In this document: piece after piece, positions 1-8,193 of the stretch
Numbering within the stretch: position 1 is the first letter of the stretch
Layout of the letters: every line of letters starts with the position of its first letter
NCBI RefSeq assembly: GCF_002591895.1
Contig: NZ_NISX01000004.1
Location: forward strand, 62,001-126,000
DNA: 64,000 bases
Origin: Lacimicrobium alkaliphilum
Lineage (GTDB): Bacteria; Pseudomonadota; Gammaproteobacteria; Enterobacterales; Alteromonadaceae
Reading direction: 5' to 3'
Program-made: the position numbers and the translations under genes
Notes under the pieces: model-generated
Told to the model about the DNA's origin: nothing
Seen by the model: only the letters and a program-made list of their open reading frames with translations
The model's database searches: none

Positions 1-2183
1 TTAAAGCCAGGCAATGCGCTGGGCGATAATGCAAAACCGAAGGAGTAGGTATCAGATACTTCAGGATCCAGTTCCGGATTACCACCTGTAACCTGATTAT
101 ACTGTCCTGCAGGGCTTTCCAGTGCACCACTTTGGTACTGGTCTGCAGTCAGACCGGTATTCAGACACTGCTCCAGTGTCAGGTTACCACCCACACCACA
201 AGGGTCGGCCAACATATTAAACAGACCGATGCTTTGCGGGCGGAACAAGTCACGCACGTTACCGGCACGCACCGCACGCTGATAGCTGGCACGGAAACGA
301 ATGTCTTCGTTAATACCCCAGTCTAAAGCGTACTTATAGGTATTAGTAGTTTTGTCTGTGGAGTAATCAGAGTGACGGAAGGCCAGCTCTAAGGTCAGCT
401 CGTCAGCGAACTCTTTGGCTTCAAGCAGTGGAATATCCAGCTCACCAAACACCTCGGTTACGCTGTATGACCCCTCAACACCCTTGGTTGGGCCACCCTG
501 ACCGGCACCATCACCTGAAGTGAAACCAAAGTCAGGTTCCAGAATCAAGTGTTCACGACGATATTCGCTACCCAATACCACACCGACACCGGTAGAGGTA
601 CCTGGCACCATTACGCCGGCTTCGGTTAAATCACCAGTAACATAACCACTTACCTGTGTGGTCTTGGTATCACCACGGGCGTAAAGAGGCTTAATCAGAT
701 AATCCAGAGCAGACTGCGTTACACCGCCAGTTTCAAAAATATTCCAGGGCACACAGTTAGGATCGCTACCATCTACAACAGAACGACAAACCGGGTTGCC
801 GCTGTCATCTTCAACAACGTCCAGCGCGCGCTTAATGTTGGTGATTGACAGTTCGTTACGGTAAGTCTGTACATAGGCAACAGAGCCGTGGTTAGCGAAT
901 AAGTCATATGACCAGTTATCATCGATAATACCACGAACACCCAGTACTGCTTTCATTGAGGTGTGACGCAGGTCATCCTGACGAGGACCACCTTCGACGT
1001 TACGACGGCCAATGTAAGTACCTTCACTGAAATCATCTTTGGTCAAGCCACGGTCGTCACATAACAAACCAAACTGCTGATCAGACAGGAAAGGGTTACC
1101 ACAGAAGATTTTGTCAGTTACAAAGAAAGCACCGGAAGGGGCGATCTGAGCCACACTGCGGTCATCCATGTAGCTAACTTCTGCATAGACTTCGGCGTGT
1201 TCATTGATTTCATATTTACCCAGTGCACCCAGTGTTTTGCGATCATCGGGGCGCTGGTAATAGTTCAGCGGACCATAGTTATAAAGGGCAGTTCTGGGTA
1301 CAAACTGATCACCTTCGACCTGATAGTCAAAAGTATCAAAGTCGGTAATGCGGCCCTGAGGAATCGTACCGGAACCACCACAAACAAAATCATCAGCCGT
1401 GCCAAACAGGGCACAGGAGCTGTAATCACGCTCTGAAAGTCTCAGCGACTGGATGTCACGGAAAGTACCATACATGGTCACATTACCGCGGCCATCAGCA
1501 GTATTAGCACCCACCATAAAGGAGAAGTCATTAGCGTGACCATCACGAACATGGCTGGTTGGCAGATCATAACCATCACCACGGACGATATCCTGAATAG
1601 TGCCATTGTCGTTATTATGCTGATAGAAGCTGTGCTGGTAATCGAAGTTAAAACCTTCGAAATCATCCTTAAGGATAAAGTTAACCACACCGGCAATCGC
1701 ATCAGAACCGTAAGTTGCAGAAGCACCACCGGTCAGCACTTCGATACGCTCAATCAGCGTAGCAGGAATCTGGTTAACATCGGGGGCAATACCACCGGCG
1801 CCCGGAGAACCAGAAGGCAGGCGACGGCCATTAACCAGCACCAGTGTACGAGTAGAGCCGAGGTTCCGCAGGTCCAGCGTTGCTGTACCTGTTGAACCAT
1901 TTGCCAGGTTACCGGTTTGCGCAGCGAACAGCGCTGGCATATCGTTAAGGATATCTTCCACACGGGTCATACCGGTGATGGCAATATCAGCGGCCGTGAT
2001 TTCTGTGATAGGGCTGGCGCTAACCATGTTTACACGTTGGATACGTGAGCCCGTAATTGAAATTTTCTCTACTGATTCAGCGCCTTCTTGCTGCGCCATG
2101 GCAACAGGAGTGAAGGCTGCGGTAGCAGCACCCAGAGTCAGTGCCGTACGCACTGCTCCAGCTAATCTGGATTTTGTATACAT
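1..2183 (-). CDS. TonB-dependent outer-membrane receptor (C-terminus cut by window edge)
   Basis: The frame is open from an ATG at 2183 through the window edge, so about 727 residues are visible and the barrel's C-terminal part is missing. The N-terminus is a signal peptide ending in an AMA|QQ-type cleavage site. A TonB-box-like stretch (VEKISITGSRI) follows, then a plug domain with the typical LRNLGSTRTLVLVNGRR motif, and then a long beta-barrel-like region. The visible end (DTYSFGFALSP) matches the late-barrel motif of this family. A GGGAGA ribosome binding site lies 6 nt before the ATG. Receptors of this kind import siderophores, sugars or peptides using TonB energy. The substrate cannot be read from the sequence, and I saw no Fur box upstream. 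Confidence 0.93.
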   Translation of the reverse strand, partial: MYTKSRLAGAVRTALTLGAATAAFTPVAMAQQEGAESVEKISITGSRIQRVNMVSASPITEITAADIAITGMTRVEDILNDMPALFAAQTGNLANGSTGTATLDLRNLGSTRTLVLVNGRRLPSGSPGAGGIAPDVNQIPATLIERIEVLTGGASATYGSDAIAGVVNFILKDDFEGFNFDYQHSFYQHNNDNGTIQDIVRGDGYDLPTSHVRDGHANDFSFMVGANTADGRGNVTMYGTFRDIQSLRLSERDYSSCALFGTADDFVCGGSGTIPQGRITDFDTFDYQVEGDQFVPRTALYNYGPLNYYQRPDDRKTLGALGKYEINEHAEVYAEVSYMDDRSVAQIAPSGAFFVTDKIFCGNPFLSDQQFGLLCDDRGLTKDDFSEGTYIGRRNVEGGPRQDDLRHTSMKAVLGVRGIIDDNWSYDLFANHGSVAYVQTYRNELSITNIKRALDVVEDDSGNPVCRSVVDGSDPNCVPWNIFETGGVTQSALDYLIKPLYARGDTKTTQVSGYVTGDLTEAGVMVPGTSTGVGVVLGSEYRREHLILEPDFGFTSGDGAGQGGPTKGVEGSYSVTEVFGELDIPLLEAKEFADELTLELAFRHSDYSTDKTTNTYKYALDWGINEDIRFRASYQRAVRAGNVRDLFRPQSIGLFNMLADPCGVGGNLTLEQCLNTGLTADQYQSGALESPAGQYNQVTGGNPELDPEVSDTYSFGFALSPSALPGF

Positions 2184-2541
2184 GTTTTGTCTCCCTGGAC
2201 CACCAAAATGTTAGTGACACATTTTTTTAGTGATTATTGTTTACCGCTTTTGCGGCTTCTTATTTAAAGAGGTAGTGAGCCTCTACGTTGATAATACACA
2301 CAGCTCTGATGCAGGGTCAATACAGATTGGAAAGTCAGTTGGGAACATTCTGCGAATCAGATTGTCGTCCCACGCACTTATGTAAAGTTATTGTTACTAT
2401 ATAGCATCCCGGAATGACCGAAATACATCGCTTTCATCGTCATTTTCCTGCTGTTGCCCAAATAATTTACATTTTGTTCGCCTGTCTTGGGCGGACCACT
2501 TTCAGCTCTGGCGTATCCGGTTGTTGAAGAAAAACACTCAC
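2184..2541. other. Gene-free stretch between kynA and the TonB receptor gene
   Basis: This 358 bp stretch lies between the 3' end of kynA and the start of the receptor gene, both on the minus strand. It must hold the receptor promoter, but I could not pick a confident -35/-10 pair. A small CCGC-TTTT-GCGG hairpin sits near 2242-2254 without a U-tract, so it is not a convincing kynA terminator. No small ORF with a family match was seen. Confidence 0.6.
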
Positions 2542-3636
2542 TCATTCCTTGCTAAGTACAAACCCCAGGTGTTTTTTTACATGGGCAGGCAACTGTGGAA
2601 GTGCCTCTTTGGGTAACAAAAACGTCGCCATATTGAAAAAGTCCTGAAAGATACGGTTAGTTTCTGTGGTGCGTTTGAGGTATTCATGCCCGGAAGATCC
2701 TCCGGTACCGATTTTACCACCCAGCATGCGCTGCACCATCATCGCATGGCGGTATCGCCAGATAGTAAGTTTCTCGTCAATCTCAGTCAGGCAGTGAATA
2801 AGCTGACAGGGCAGGTTAAAAAGCGGCTCTTCACTATATTGATTAATAAACAGCGCCGCCATCAAGGCTTTTTGCGATAGTCTGAAATGGCCATCTGCCT
2901 GCCACTGAGAATATTTCTTATCATCCCATAAGGTTGTAAACGTCTCTCGGGTACTTTCCAGCTCTTTTATTTCCTGACGCCGCTCTTTATCAGACAAGGT
3001 TGGGTTGCTGCGGATGATCTGCTCATCGCTGGCCAGCATTTTCTCAGTCGCATCGCGATAAAGTTGCCAGAACTTAAAGTCACCAAACTCCAGCAAAGGA
3101 AGACGCTCAAGCCAGGATTGCGTAAGTTCAAATAAGCTGGGCTTTTGTTCCAGTTGCTCGAGAAAGTCACGGTCTGACTGATTCAGCCTGTTATAAAAGG
3201 ACTGCTTATCAAAATCTATGCGGGTACCGCGCTTCAGACCCAGTGAAATTTCCAGCATTTTAAACTGAATGCTCTGAAAGCCCGACGCCGGTACAAGATA
3301 ATCTCGGAAAGATAAAAACTGCTGGGGGCTCATGGTTTCCATGATACCGATCTGGTCATTCAGCAGTTCCTGAATACTGATGACACGCTTTAGCCGGTGG
3401 ACAACGGTGGTTAATTGCTGATCTCTGACCTGCTGTTCACAGAACACGTCCATAACAGAGGACAACTCATGCAAAATCTGTTTAAACCAAAGCTCATAAG
3501 TCTGATGCACAATAATAAACAGCGTCTCTTCATGGGCCGGCGGCCCATATTTGCTGCTCTGCAATGCCTGTGCACCAAGTAATTTATCCAGTTGAAGATA
3601 CTCGCCATAGTAGACGGGTTGCTGATTTTTCTTCAT
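2542..3636 (-). CDS. kynA: Tryptophan 2,3-dioxygenase
   Basis: This haem enzyme opens the indole ring of tryptophan to N-formylkynurenine, the first step of the kynurenine pathway, in the cytoplasm. The 364-residue protein matches the family throughout: YGEYLQLDKLL near the start, HQTYELWFKQILHEL around residues 44-58, and WRYRHAMMVQRM with the haem-ligand histidine at about residue 297, followed by GKIGTGGSSG. Kynureninase and arylformamidase genes are not adjacent, so kynA stands alone. A TyrR-box-like site lies about 90 bp upstream. It faces a ComFB-like gene across a shared 192 bp intergenic region. Confidence 0.96.
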   Translation of the reverse strand: MKKNQQPVYYGEYLQLDKLLGAQALQSSKYGPPAHEETLFIIVHQTYELWFKQILHELSSVMDVFCEQQVRDQQLTTVVHRLKRVISIQELLNDQIGIMETMSPQQFLSFRDYLVPASGFQSIQFKMLEISLGLKRGTRIDFDKQSFYNRLNQSDRDFLEQLEQKPSLFELTQSWLERLPLLEFGDFKFWQLYRDATEKMLASDEQIIRSNPTLSDKERRQEIKELESTRETFTTLWDDKKYSQWQADGHFRLSQKALMAALFINQYSEEPLFNLPCQLIHCLTEIDEKLTIWRYRHAMMVQRMLGGKIGTGGSSGHEYLKRTTETNRIFQDFFNMATFLLPKEALPQLPAHVKKHLGFVLSKE

Positions 3637-3723
3637 TTTATTCCCCGATCATTGAACCGCTTCAGTCTAACATCTGTACCGGTAACAGTTGCCAGTATCA
3701 GAGTATTCTGTCTATCTTAGGAT

Positions 3724-3741
3724 TGTAGATAATTTGTTACT
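3724..3741. promoter_or_regulatory. Candidate TyrR box between kynA and the comFB-like gene
   Basis: The 18-mer reads TGTAGA-TAATTT-GTTACT. The TyrR consensus is TGTAAA-N6-TTTACA, so 9 of 12 positions match, including the key G at position 2 and C at position 17. It lies about 88-105 bp upstream of kynA. TyrR control of kynA is not classical, so this is inference from sequence similarity and from the other boxes near aromatic genes in this window. Confidence 0.35.
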
Positions 3742-3828
3742 GCATCGGCAGAGGTAACCATCACTCTGTCATTAGCCGCTTCAGGCCCGCGCCTGAGCGA
3801 CTGTAAAACAACTAAAAAAGGTCGGAAC

Positions 3829-4095
3829 ATGAAGTTGGACGATGATATTCACAATTACTATGAACACCTGGTACTGGAAAAGATTGAGCAGATGGGACTG
3901 GATAAAACAGAAAATCAGGATTACCTTGCCGATCTCTGTTGCCTGACGCTGAATCAGGTCCCCCCCAGATATATTCGCTATGAAGTGGACATGGCGTTTT
4001 ATGTATCCCCTAACGAGCGCCACCAGATGGAAATGAATGTGGCATCAGCGCTGAGTAAAGCCAAAGAATTTCTCGACAAAAAACGTCAGGAATAA
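3829..4095 (+). CDS. ComFB-family small protein
   Basis: The 88-residue protein resembles the late-competence ComFB family: an N-terminal helix with IHNYYEHLVLEKI, then LCCLTLNQVPPRYIRYEVDMAF, whose L-N-x-x-P-P-R-Y core is the family hallmark. Proteins of this family in cyanobacteria and Bacillus have been reported to bind cyclic di-GMP, so this could be a small second-messenger receptor; that role is inferred from the family. It appears monocistronic, is divergent from kynA, and is followed 16 bp later by the 3' end of the 4.5S RNA gene on the other strand. A GGTCGGAAC stretch just before the ATG may act as a weak ribosome site. Confidence 0.8.
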   Translation: MKLDDDIHNYYEHLVLEKIEQMGLDKTENQDYLADLCCLTLNQVPPRYIRYEVDMAFYVSPNERHQMEMNVASALSKAKEFLDKKRQE

Positions 4096-4110
4096 CAGAT
4101 AAATCAGGAG

Positions 4111-4223
4111 GGTGGCAGTCCTGCCAGCCACATCCCGGCACATGAGTTCTTTACTGCGGCTGCTCCCTTCCAGGCCTGACCGGGTTCATAAAGTATCATT
4201 GCGGGAGGACCAACAGGACCACC
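4111..4223 (-). ncRNA. ffs: 4.5S RNA (signal recognition particle RNA)
   Basis: Read on the minus strand, this 113 nt segment has the conserved SRP core GUCAGGCCUGGAAGGGAGCA with the GGAA tetraloop, the 5' segment UGUUGGUCCUCCCGCAA, and the 3' segment GUGCCGGGAUGUGGCUGGCAG. The two ends (GGUGG...UCCUG and CAGGA...CCACC) pair to close the hairpin. Length and order match the short 4.5S RNA of Gammaproteobacteria. It pairs with Ffh to target membrane proteins. Ends are set from the closing helix and may be off by a few bases. A good promoter lies directly upstream. Confidence 0.95.
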
Positions 4224-4256
4224 ATTGAAAGCCTGAGGTCATCTCAGGCGGCGCGC

Positions 4257-4285
4257 ATTATCTCTGAACCCTGAGATGGTTTCAA
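4257..4285 (-). promoter_or_regulatory. Sigma-70 promoter of the 4.5S RNA gene
   Basis: On the minus strand TTGAAA (4285-4280) is followed by a 17 bp spacer and GATAAT (4262-4257), then a GC-rich discriminator GCGCGCC, as in stable-RNA promoters. The mature 4.5S RNA 5' end lies about 34 bp downstream, leaving room for a processed leader. Confidence 0.75.
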
Positions 4286-4349
4286 GCCGCGTTCGGCGTT
4301 AAACGGGTAAAAATCCGATAACAATACCAATACAGGATTCAGATCGTCT

Positions 4350-5405
4350 TCAGACCCCGGCTAAAAAGCGTTGTTCGGCGATCTTATTCGCTTCAATATT
4401 GGTAGGAAGCCCCTGTTGTTCCGCTTTCTGATAAATTTCAGTTAATGTGTCTCCAAGCCCCTCAAGGTGCTTACGCAAGGCTTCGGCTGTGCTGCCCTGT
4501 TTCTGGTGATATATATCGATCACACCACCTGCGTTGATCACATAATCGGGCGCATACAGAATGCCTTTTTCCATTAACATCTGACCATGGCGCTCTTCGG
4601 CCAACTGGTTGTTTGCAGCGCCCGCGATCACGCTGGCTTTGAGCTGGCCAATTGAATGATCATTAATCGCAGAGCCCAGAGCACAGGGCGCAAAGACATC
4701 CACATCCAGCGCAAATATCTCATCAGGAGAAACCACTGTTGCACCGAACTGCTGAGCGGCCTTATCCAGATTGTCCGGGTAGATATCCGTTACATACAGT
4801 TTGGCGCCTTCTTTATGCAGATGTTCTGCAAGTCGGAAACCCACATGGCCTAACCCCTGGATCGCCACGGATACGCCTTTAAGGTCTGACTTTAGCTTAT
4901 GCGCTACAGACGCCTTCAACCCCATATAAACGCCGTAGGCCGTTGACGGTGCAGGATTGCCATCAGCAGGGCCACCATCATAACGGTACTTGGCATGTGT
5001 GCCGGCAATATAACTGCTGCGCTGCGCCATGGTCTTCAAATCACTGACTGCAATACCTGAGTCTTCGGCACTGATGTATTTGCCTCCAAGACTCTGAATG
5101 AAGTCGCCCATCGCTAACATCATGTCGCTTGATTTATCTTTGCGTGGATCACCGATAATGACCGATTTGCCGCCACCTAGCTTAAGGTTGGCCATAGCAG
5201 ACTTGTAAGACATTCCCTTAGAGAGTCTTAATACATCGGTCAGGGCTTCTGCGCTATTGGCATAGGGCCACATACGACACCCCCCCAAAGAGGGCCCAAG
5301 ATTGGTGTTATGAACGGCAATAATGGCTTTCAGACCACTTTTGATATCATGATAAAACGCCACATGTTCATGTTGGTCGTAGGCCGGATGATCAAAAACA
5401 GACAT
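4350..5405 (-). CDS. Leucine/valine/phenylalanine-type amino-acid dehydrogenase
   Basis: This is an NAD-dependent oxidative deaminase of the Glu/Leu/Phe/Val dehydrogenase family, converting a branched-chain or aromatic amino acid to its 2-oxo acid plus ammonia. From the ATG at 5405 it has 351 residues. The two family lysines fall at K68 (GMSYKS) and K80 (LGGGKSVI), the same numbers as in Bacillus leucine dehydrogenase. The Rossmann glycine motif is VAIQGLGHVG. A longer frame begins at 5447, but MSVFDHPAYD aligns with family N-termini, so I chose 5405. It is divergent from an Lrp-family gene. Leucine specificity is likely but not proven by sequence alone. Confidence 0.92.
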   Translation of the reverse strand: MSVFDHPAYDQHEHVAFYHDIKSGLKAIIAVHNTNLGPSLGGCRMWPYANSAEALTDVLRLSKGMSYKSAMANLKLGGGKSVIIGDPRKDKSSDMMLAMGDFIQSLGGKYISAEDSGIAVSDLKTMAQRSSYIAGTHAKYRYDGGPADGNPAPSTAYGVYMGLKASVAHKLKSDLKGVSVAIQGLGHVGFRLAEHLHKEGAKLYVTDIYPDNLDKAAQQFGATVVSPDEIFALDVDVFAPCALGSAINDHSIGQLKASVIAGAANNQLAEERHGQMLMEKGILYAPDYVINAGGVIDIYHQKQGSTAEALRKHLEGLGDTLTEIYQKAEQQGLPTNIEANKIAEQRFLAGV

Positions 5406-5619
5406 AAATATACCCACAAAGTTCTGGAAGCTAAAAGTTGCGCACATGGTAGCGCATGGCTTAGAGGATATGTCTTGCTATGTTAGAAGCCTGGTATCAG
5501 TTAGCGCAACTGGCGTAACTGAAACTGAACAATACTAGGATACACATCCTATTAAATTCCCTTGAAAAACAAACTTTTTTTCCGCATCCTTGGGCAACTT
5601 CATTATCTCACAGCCTTAT

Positions 5620-6087
5620 ATGAAACTAGACAAATTTGATCGGGAAATACTGCGCGTTTTACAAAGAGACGCCACCGTCTCTATGGCAGAACTCAGTCAG
5701 CGGGTAGGACTGTCTCACACCCCTTGTTGGCGCCGAGTTAAGAAACTGGAAAGTGATGGCATCATCCGTCGTAAAGTGACACTGCTGGACAATAAAAGGC
5801 TCAATCTGGGCGTCAGCGTGTTCATCTATGTGACCCTGAAAAATCATGATGAGGAATCGCTTAACAGTTTTGAAGCCTCGGTGCAGGATATTCCGGAGGT
5901 GGTAGAGTGCCACACCACCAGTGGTGAAAAAGATTATTTACTTAAAGTCGTTGTGGAAAGTATCGAAGAATATGAGCATTTGCTTAAGAGTAAACTGACC
6001 CACCTGCCAAGTGTTGACCATCTGAGTTCCACTTTTGCCCTCAAACAAGTGAAAAACACCACTGAACTGCCGATAAAGCAGTGCTGA
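5620..6087 (+). CDS. Lrp/AsnC-family transcriptional regulator
   Basis: The 155-residue protein has the family's N-terminal helix-turn-helix (LDKFDREILRVLQ, then SMAELSQRVGLSHTPCWRRVK) and a C-terminal RAM/ACT-like effector domain (VFIYVTLKNH, ECHTTSGEKDYLLKV). I chose the ATG at 5620 because MKLDKFDREIL matches family N-termini; an upstream TTG at 5590 would add ten residues, and neither start has a strong ribosome site. It is divergent from the amino-acid dehydrogenase across about 214 bp, an arrangement typical of a local activator that senses the enzyme's substrate. That regulatory link is inferred. Confidence 0.92.
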   Translation: MKLDKFDREILRVLQRDATVSMAELSQRVGLSHTPCWRRVKKLESDGIIRRKVTLLDNKRLNLGVSVFIYVTLKNHDEESLNSFEASVQDIPEVVECHTTSGEKDYLLKVVVESIEEYEHLLKSKLTHLPSVDHLSSTFALKQVKNTTELPIKQC

Positions 6088-6089
6088 GG

Positions 6090-6143
6090 GATTAGTGATG
6101 AATGCTGAGTGATGAATGCTGAGTGATGAGTGATGAGTGATTC
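6090..6143. repeat. Short tandem repeats, left edge of the four-helix-bundle element
   Basis: Copies of GTGATGAATGCTGA and GTGATGA follow one another directly after the Lrp-family stop codon. The same motif occurs inverted at 6486-6520, so the two blocks bracket the broken four-helix-bundle gene. Confidence 0.85.
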
Positions 6144-6498
6144 AGTGTGCTTGAGAGGTTTTGACAATACTGGTCAGTATTTTTACCAATTCTTCACACT
6201 CGTTCAGAAGTTCTGATATCTGAGACTCAGTCACTAACTCTGTAGCAAGCAATAACCGAAGCCAGTAATGAGATTCCCTGGCTTCCTTCCTTGCAATAGA
6301 CATTTTTGCGGTAAAATCCGCTTAGCTATGTCCCGCCTGAGCCTCTTCAATATTTGCACCTACAGACGTACCTGACCGCAGAAGCTGAGATGCCAATGTC
6401 CTCGATACACGATTCTGTTTATCCAGAAACAGGCACAATCGAACAAGTCTGACTGAAAACTGAAACGCTCTCTCCTTAACCCCTAATTCAGCATTCAT
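6142..6498 (-). pseudogene. Four-helix-bundle protein (23S rRNA IVP / Avd-like), interrupted by one stop codon
   Basis: From an ATG at 6498 the minus strand encodes a 118-residue protein of the four-helix-bundle (23S rRNA intervening-sequence protein) family, with a single TAA at 6324-6322 (codon 59). Before the stop: KERAFQFSVRLVRLC, ASQLLRSGTSVGANIEEAQAGHS. After it, in the same frame: ADFTAKMSIARKEARESHYW, then ELLNECEELVKILTSIVKT. The family usually has S-K-A-D-F at the break, so AAA or AAG to TAA is the simplest explanation. The rest of the frame is intact, suggesting recent inactivation. Related proteins are encoded in 23S rRNA intervening sequences and as Avd in diversity-generating retroelements; no reverse transcriptase is nearby. 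Confidence 0.85.
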
Positions 6499-6520
6499 AA
6501 TTAATCACTCAGCATTCATA
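6486..6520. repeat. Inverted copies of the short repeat, right edge of the four-helix-bundle element
   Basis: ATTCAGCATTCAT and CACTCAGCATTCAT are reverse complements of the GTGATGAATGCTGA units at 6090-6143. The inner copy overlaps the start codon of the broken gene. The block ends seven bases before the maiA stop codon. Confidence 0.8.
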
Positions 6521-6526
6521 ACTGCT

Positions 6527-7180
6527 TTACCCTGCGTCCGGTTGATTTTCCGGTAAAGCCTGTTCAAACGCAGTAAGCTGATTGCAGTTTGAAGCAATAC
6601 GAGATATCAGTGGATACTTATCGAGATCCACTCCAAAACGGGTCGCATTGTAGACCTGAGGCACCAGGCAAATGTCAGCCAGTGACAAGTCAAAGCCAAA
6701 GCAGTATTTTCCTGCTGTAGTTTGCAAACGTTCCTCAATGGCAGTAAACCCTTTTTCAATCCAGTGGCGGCACCACAATGACTTGTTTTCATCGTCGATG
6801 CCATGCTCCCGCTGAATATACTGTAGTACTCTGAGGTTTACCAAAGGCTGAATATCTGCCGCTATATCATAGGCCAGCGCACGCACTCTGGCTCGCTGCA
6901 ACTTATGTTCTGGCAGCAATGGCTGCCCGGAATCATAGCGCTCATCCAGATACTCGATAATCGCCAGTGATTGATTAAGAATAATATCCTCATCCTCATC
7001 CACCAGTGTCGGAACCAGCTCCGCTGGATTAAGGCGGGCGTAGGGCTGCTGATGCTGCTCGCCCCCCTCTTTGACCAGATGCACGGGAATAATCTCATAA
7101 TCCAGTTGTTTCAGATTTAGCGCAATCCTCGTCCTGTAGGTGGCAGAGGATCGCCAGTAACCATATAACTTAAGACTCAC
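6527..7180 (-). CDS. maiA: Maleylacetoacetate isomerase
   Basis: This 217-residue GST-fold enzyme (zeta class) uses glutathione to isomerise maleylacetoacetate to fumarylacetoacetate, the next-to-last step of tyrosine breakdown. The N-terminal thioredoxin-like domain carries the active-site motif YWRSSATYRTRIALNLK (serines at 11-12), and NPAELVPTLVDED and NQSLAIIEYLDE are the usual glutathione-site segments. A helical C-terminal domain follows with ADICLVPQVYNA. Its start overlaps the stop of fahA by four bases, so the two are translated from one message. The broken four-helix-bundle element lies immediately downstream. Confidence 0.96.
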   Translation of the reverse strand: MSLKLYGYWRSSATYRTRIALNLKQLDYEIIPVHLVKEGGEQHQQPYARLNPAELVPTLVDEDEDIILNQSLAIIEYLDERYDSGQPLLPEHKLQRARVRALAYDIAADIQPLVNLRVLQYIQREHGIDDENKSLWCRHWIEKGFTAIEERLQTTAGKYCFGFDLSLADICLVPQVYNATRFGVDLDKYPLISRIASNCNQLTAFEQALPENQPDAG

Positions 7181-8193
7181 GAGCGGTACTCTTTAACCTG
7201 CTGATCGATAGCACCAAAAATACTTTCACCGTTCTCATCCAGCATTTCTATGCGAATACGATCATCAAACTTCATAAACTCAGTACTGGGCTTACCGTCT
7301 CGAATAGTCTCAATCATCCGTACCTCGGCAATACAGGAATAACCGACACCTCCTTCTTCGATAGACGTACCATGTTCCGTCCCCTGCTTATTGGATACAG
7401 TACCGGATCCGATAATGCTTCCGGCACTCAGGTTACGTGATTTGGCAGCATGGGCGATCAACTGACCGAAATTGAAAGTCATGTCTTCGCCAGCCTGAGG
7501 CTTACCAAAAGGCTTTTCGTTATAGGTAGACAACAATGGCAAATGGACTTTAAAGTCTTGCCAGTAATCACCCAGCTCATCTGGCGTTACAGCTACAGGA
7601 GAGAATGCTGATGAAGGTTTGGACTGAAAGAAGCCAAATCCTTTCGCCAGCTCTCCGGGAATGAGCCCGCGAAGGGATACATCATTAACCAGCATCATCA
7701 AACGCACATGATTGCCCGCCTCCTGTGGTGAAACGCCCATGGGCACATCGCCTGTTACGACCGCCACTTCGCCCTCAAAATCGATACCCCATTCGTCACT
7801 GGGCATCAGGATGTCTTCCATTGGACCAATAAAATCATCGGAGCCGCCCTGGTACATCAGCGGATCGGTCCAGAAAGTTTCTGGCATTTCCGCGCCCCGG
7901 GCCTTTCTGACCAATTCAACATGGTTGACGTAGGCGCTGCCATCCGCCCACTGATAGGCGCGGGGTAACGGGGATTCGCATTCACTGGGATCAAAAGCAA
8001 TCACATCATCCAACTGTCCAATGCTCAGAGAGTGATAAGTGGCCTGTAAATGCATCGATACTGTATCCCAATTGTCCAAAGCAGACTGCATGGTTGGGGC
8101 AATATGGGTGACGGCTACGGCTGTTTTGAGATCTTTGCTGACAACAACCAATTGTCCGTCACGTGTACCATTTTTTAATGTTGCTAATTTCAT
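7177..8193 (-). CDS. fahA: Fumarylacetoacetate hydrolase family protein
   Basis: This enzyme hydrolyses fumarylacetoacetate to fumarate and acetoacetate, ending tyrosine catabolism. The 338-residue protein is the bacterial short form: a small N-terminal domain (MKLATLKNGTRDGQLVVVSK) and the FAH catalytic fold with metal-binding acidic residues in DFEGEVAVVTGD and the segment NDVSLRGLIPGELAKGFGFF, then GSGTVSNKQGTEHG. It is coupled to maiA by an ATGA overlap, which supports the assignment over other FAH-family hydrolases. A TyrR-box-like site lies about 325 bp upstream, at the end of tyrR. Confidence 0.94.
   Translation of the reverse strand: MKLATLKNGTRDGQLVVVSKDLKTAVAVTHIAPTMQSALDNWDTVSMHLQATYHSLSIGQLDDVIAFDPSECESPLPRAYQWADGSAYVNHVELVRKARGAEMPETFWTDPLMYQGGSDDFIGPMEDILMPSDEWGIDFEGEVAVVTGDVPMGVSPQEAGNHVRLMMLVNDVSLRGLIPGELAKGFGFFQSKPSSAFSPVAVTPDELGDYWQDFKVHLPLLSTYNEKPFGKPQAGEDMTFNFGQLIAHAAKSRNLSAGSIIGSGTVSNKQGTEHGTSIEEGGVGYSCIAEVRMIETIRDGKPSTEFMKFDDRIRIEMLDENGESIFGAIDQQVKEYRS

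Noticed and set aside
6090-6143. CRISPR array
   Set aside because: The GTGATGA units are directly adjacent without spacers of constant length, and no cas gene is present.
6090-6520. Diversity-generating retroelement or group II intron
   Set aside because: The Avd-like fold raised this, but there is no reverse transcriptase, template repeat or variable gene nearby.
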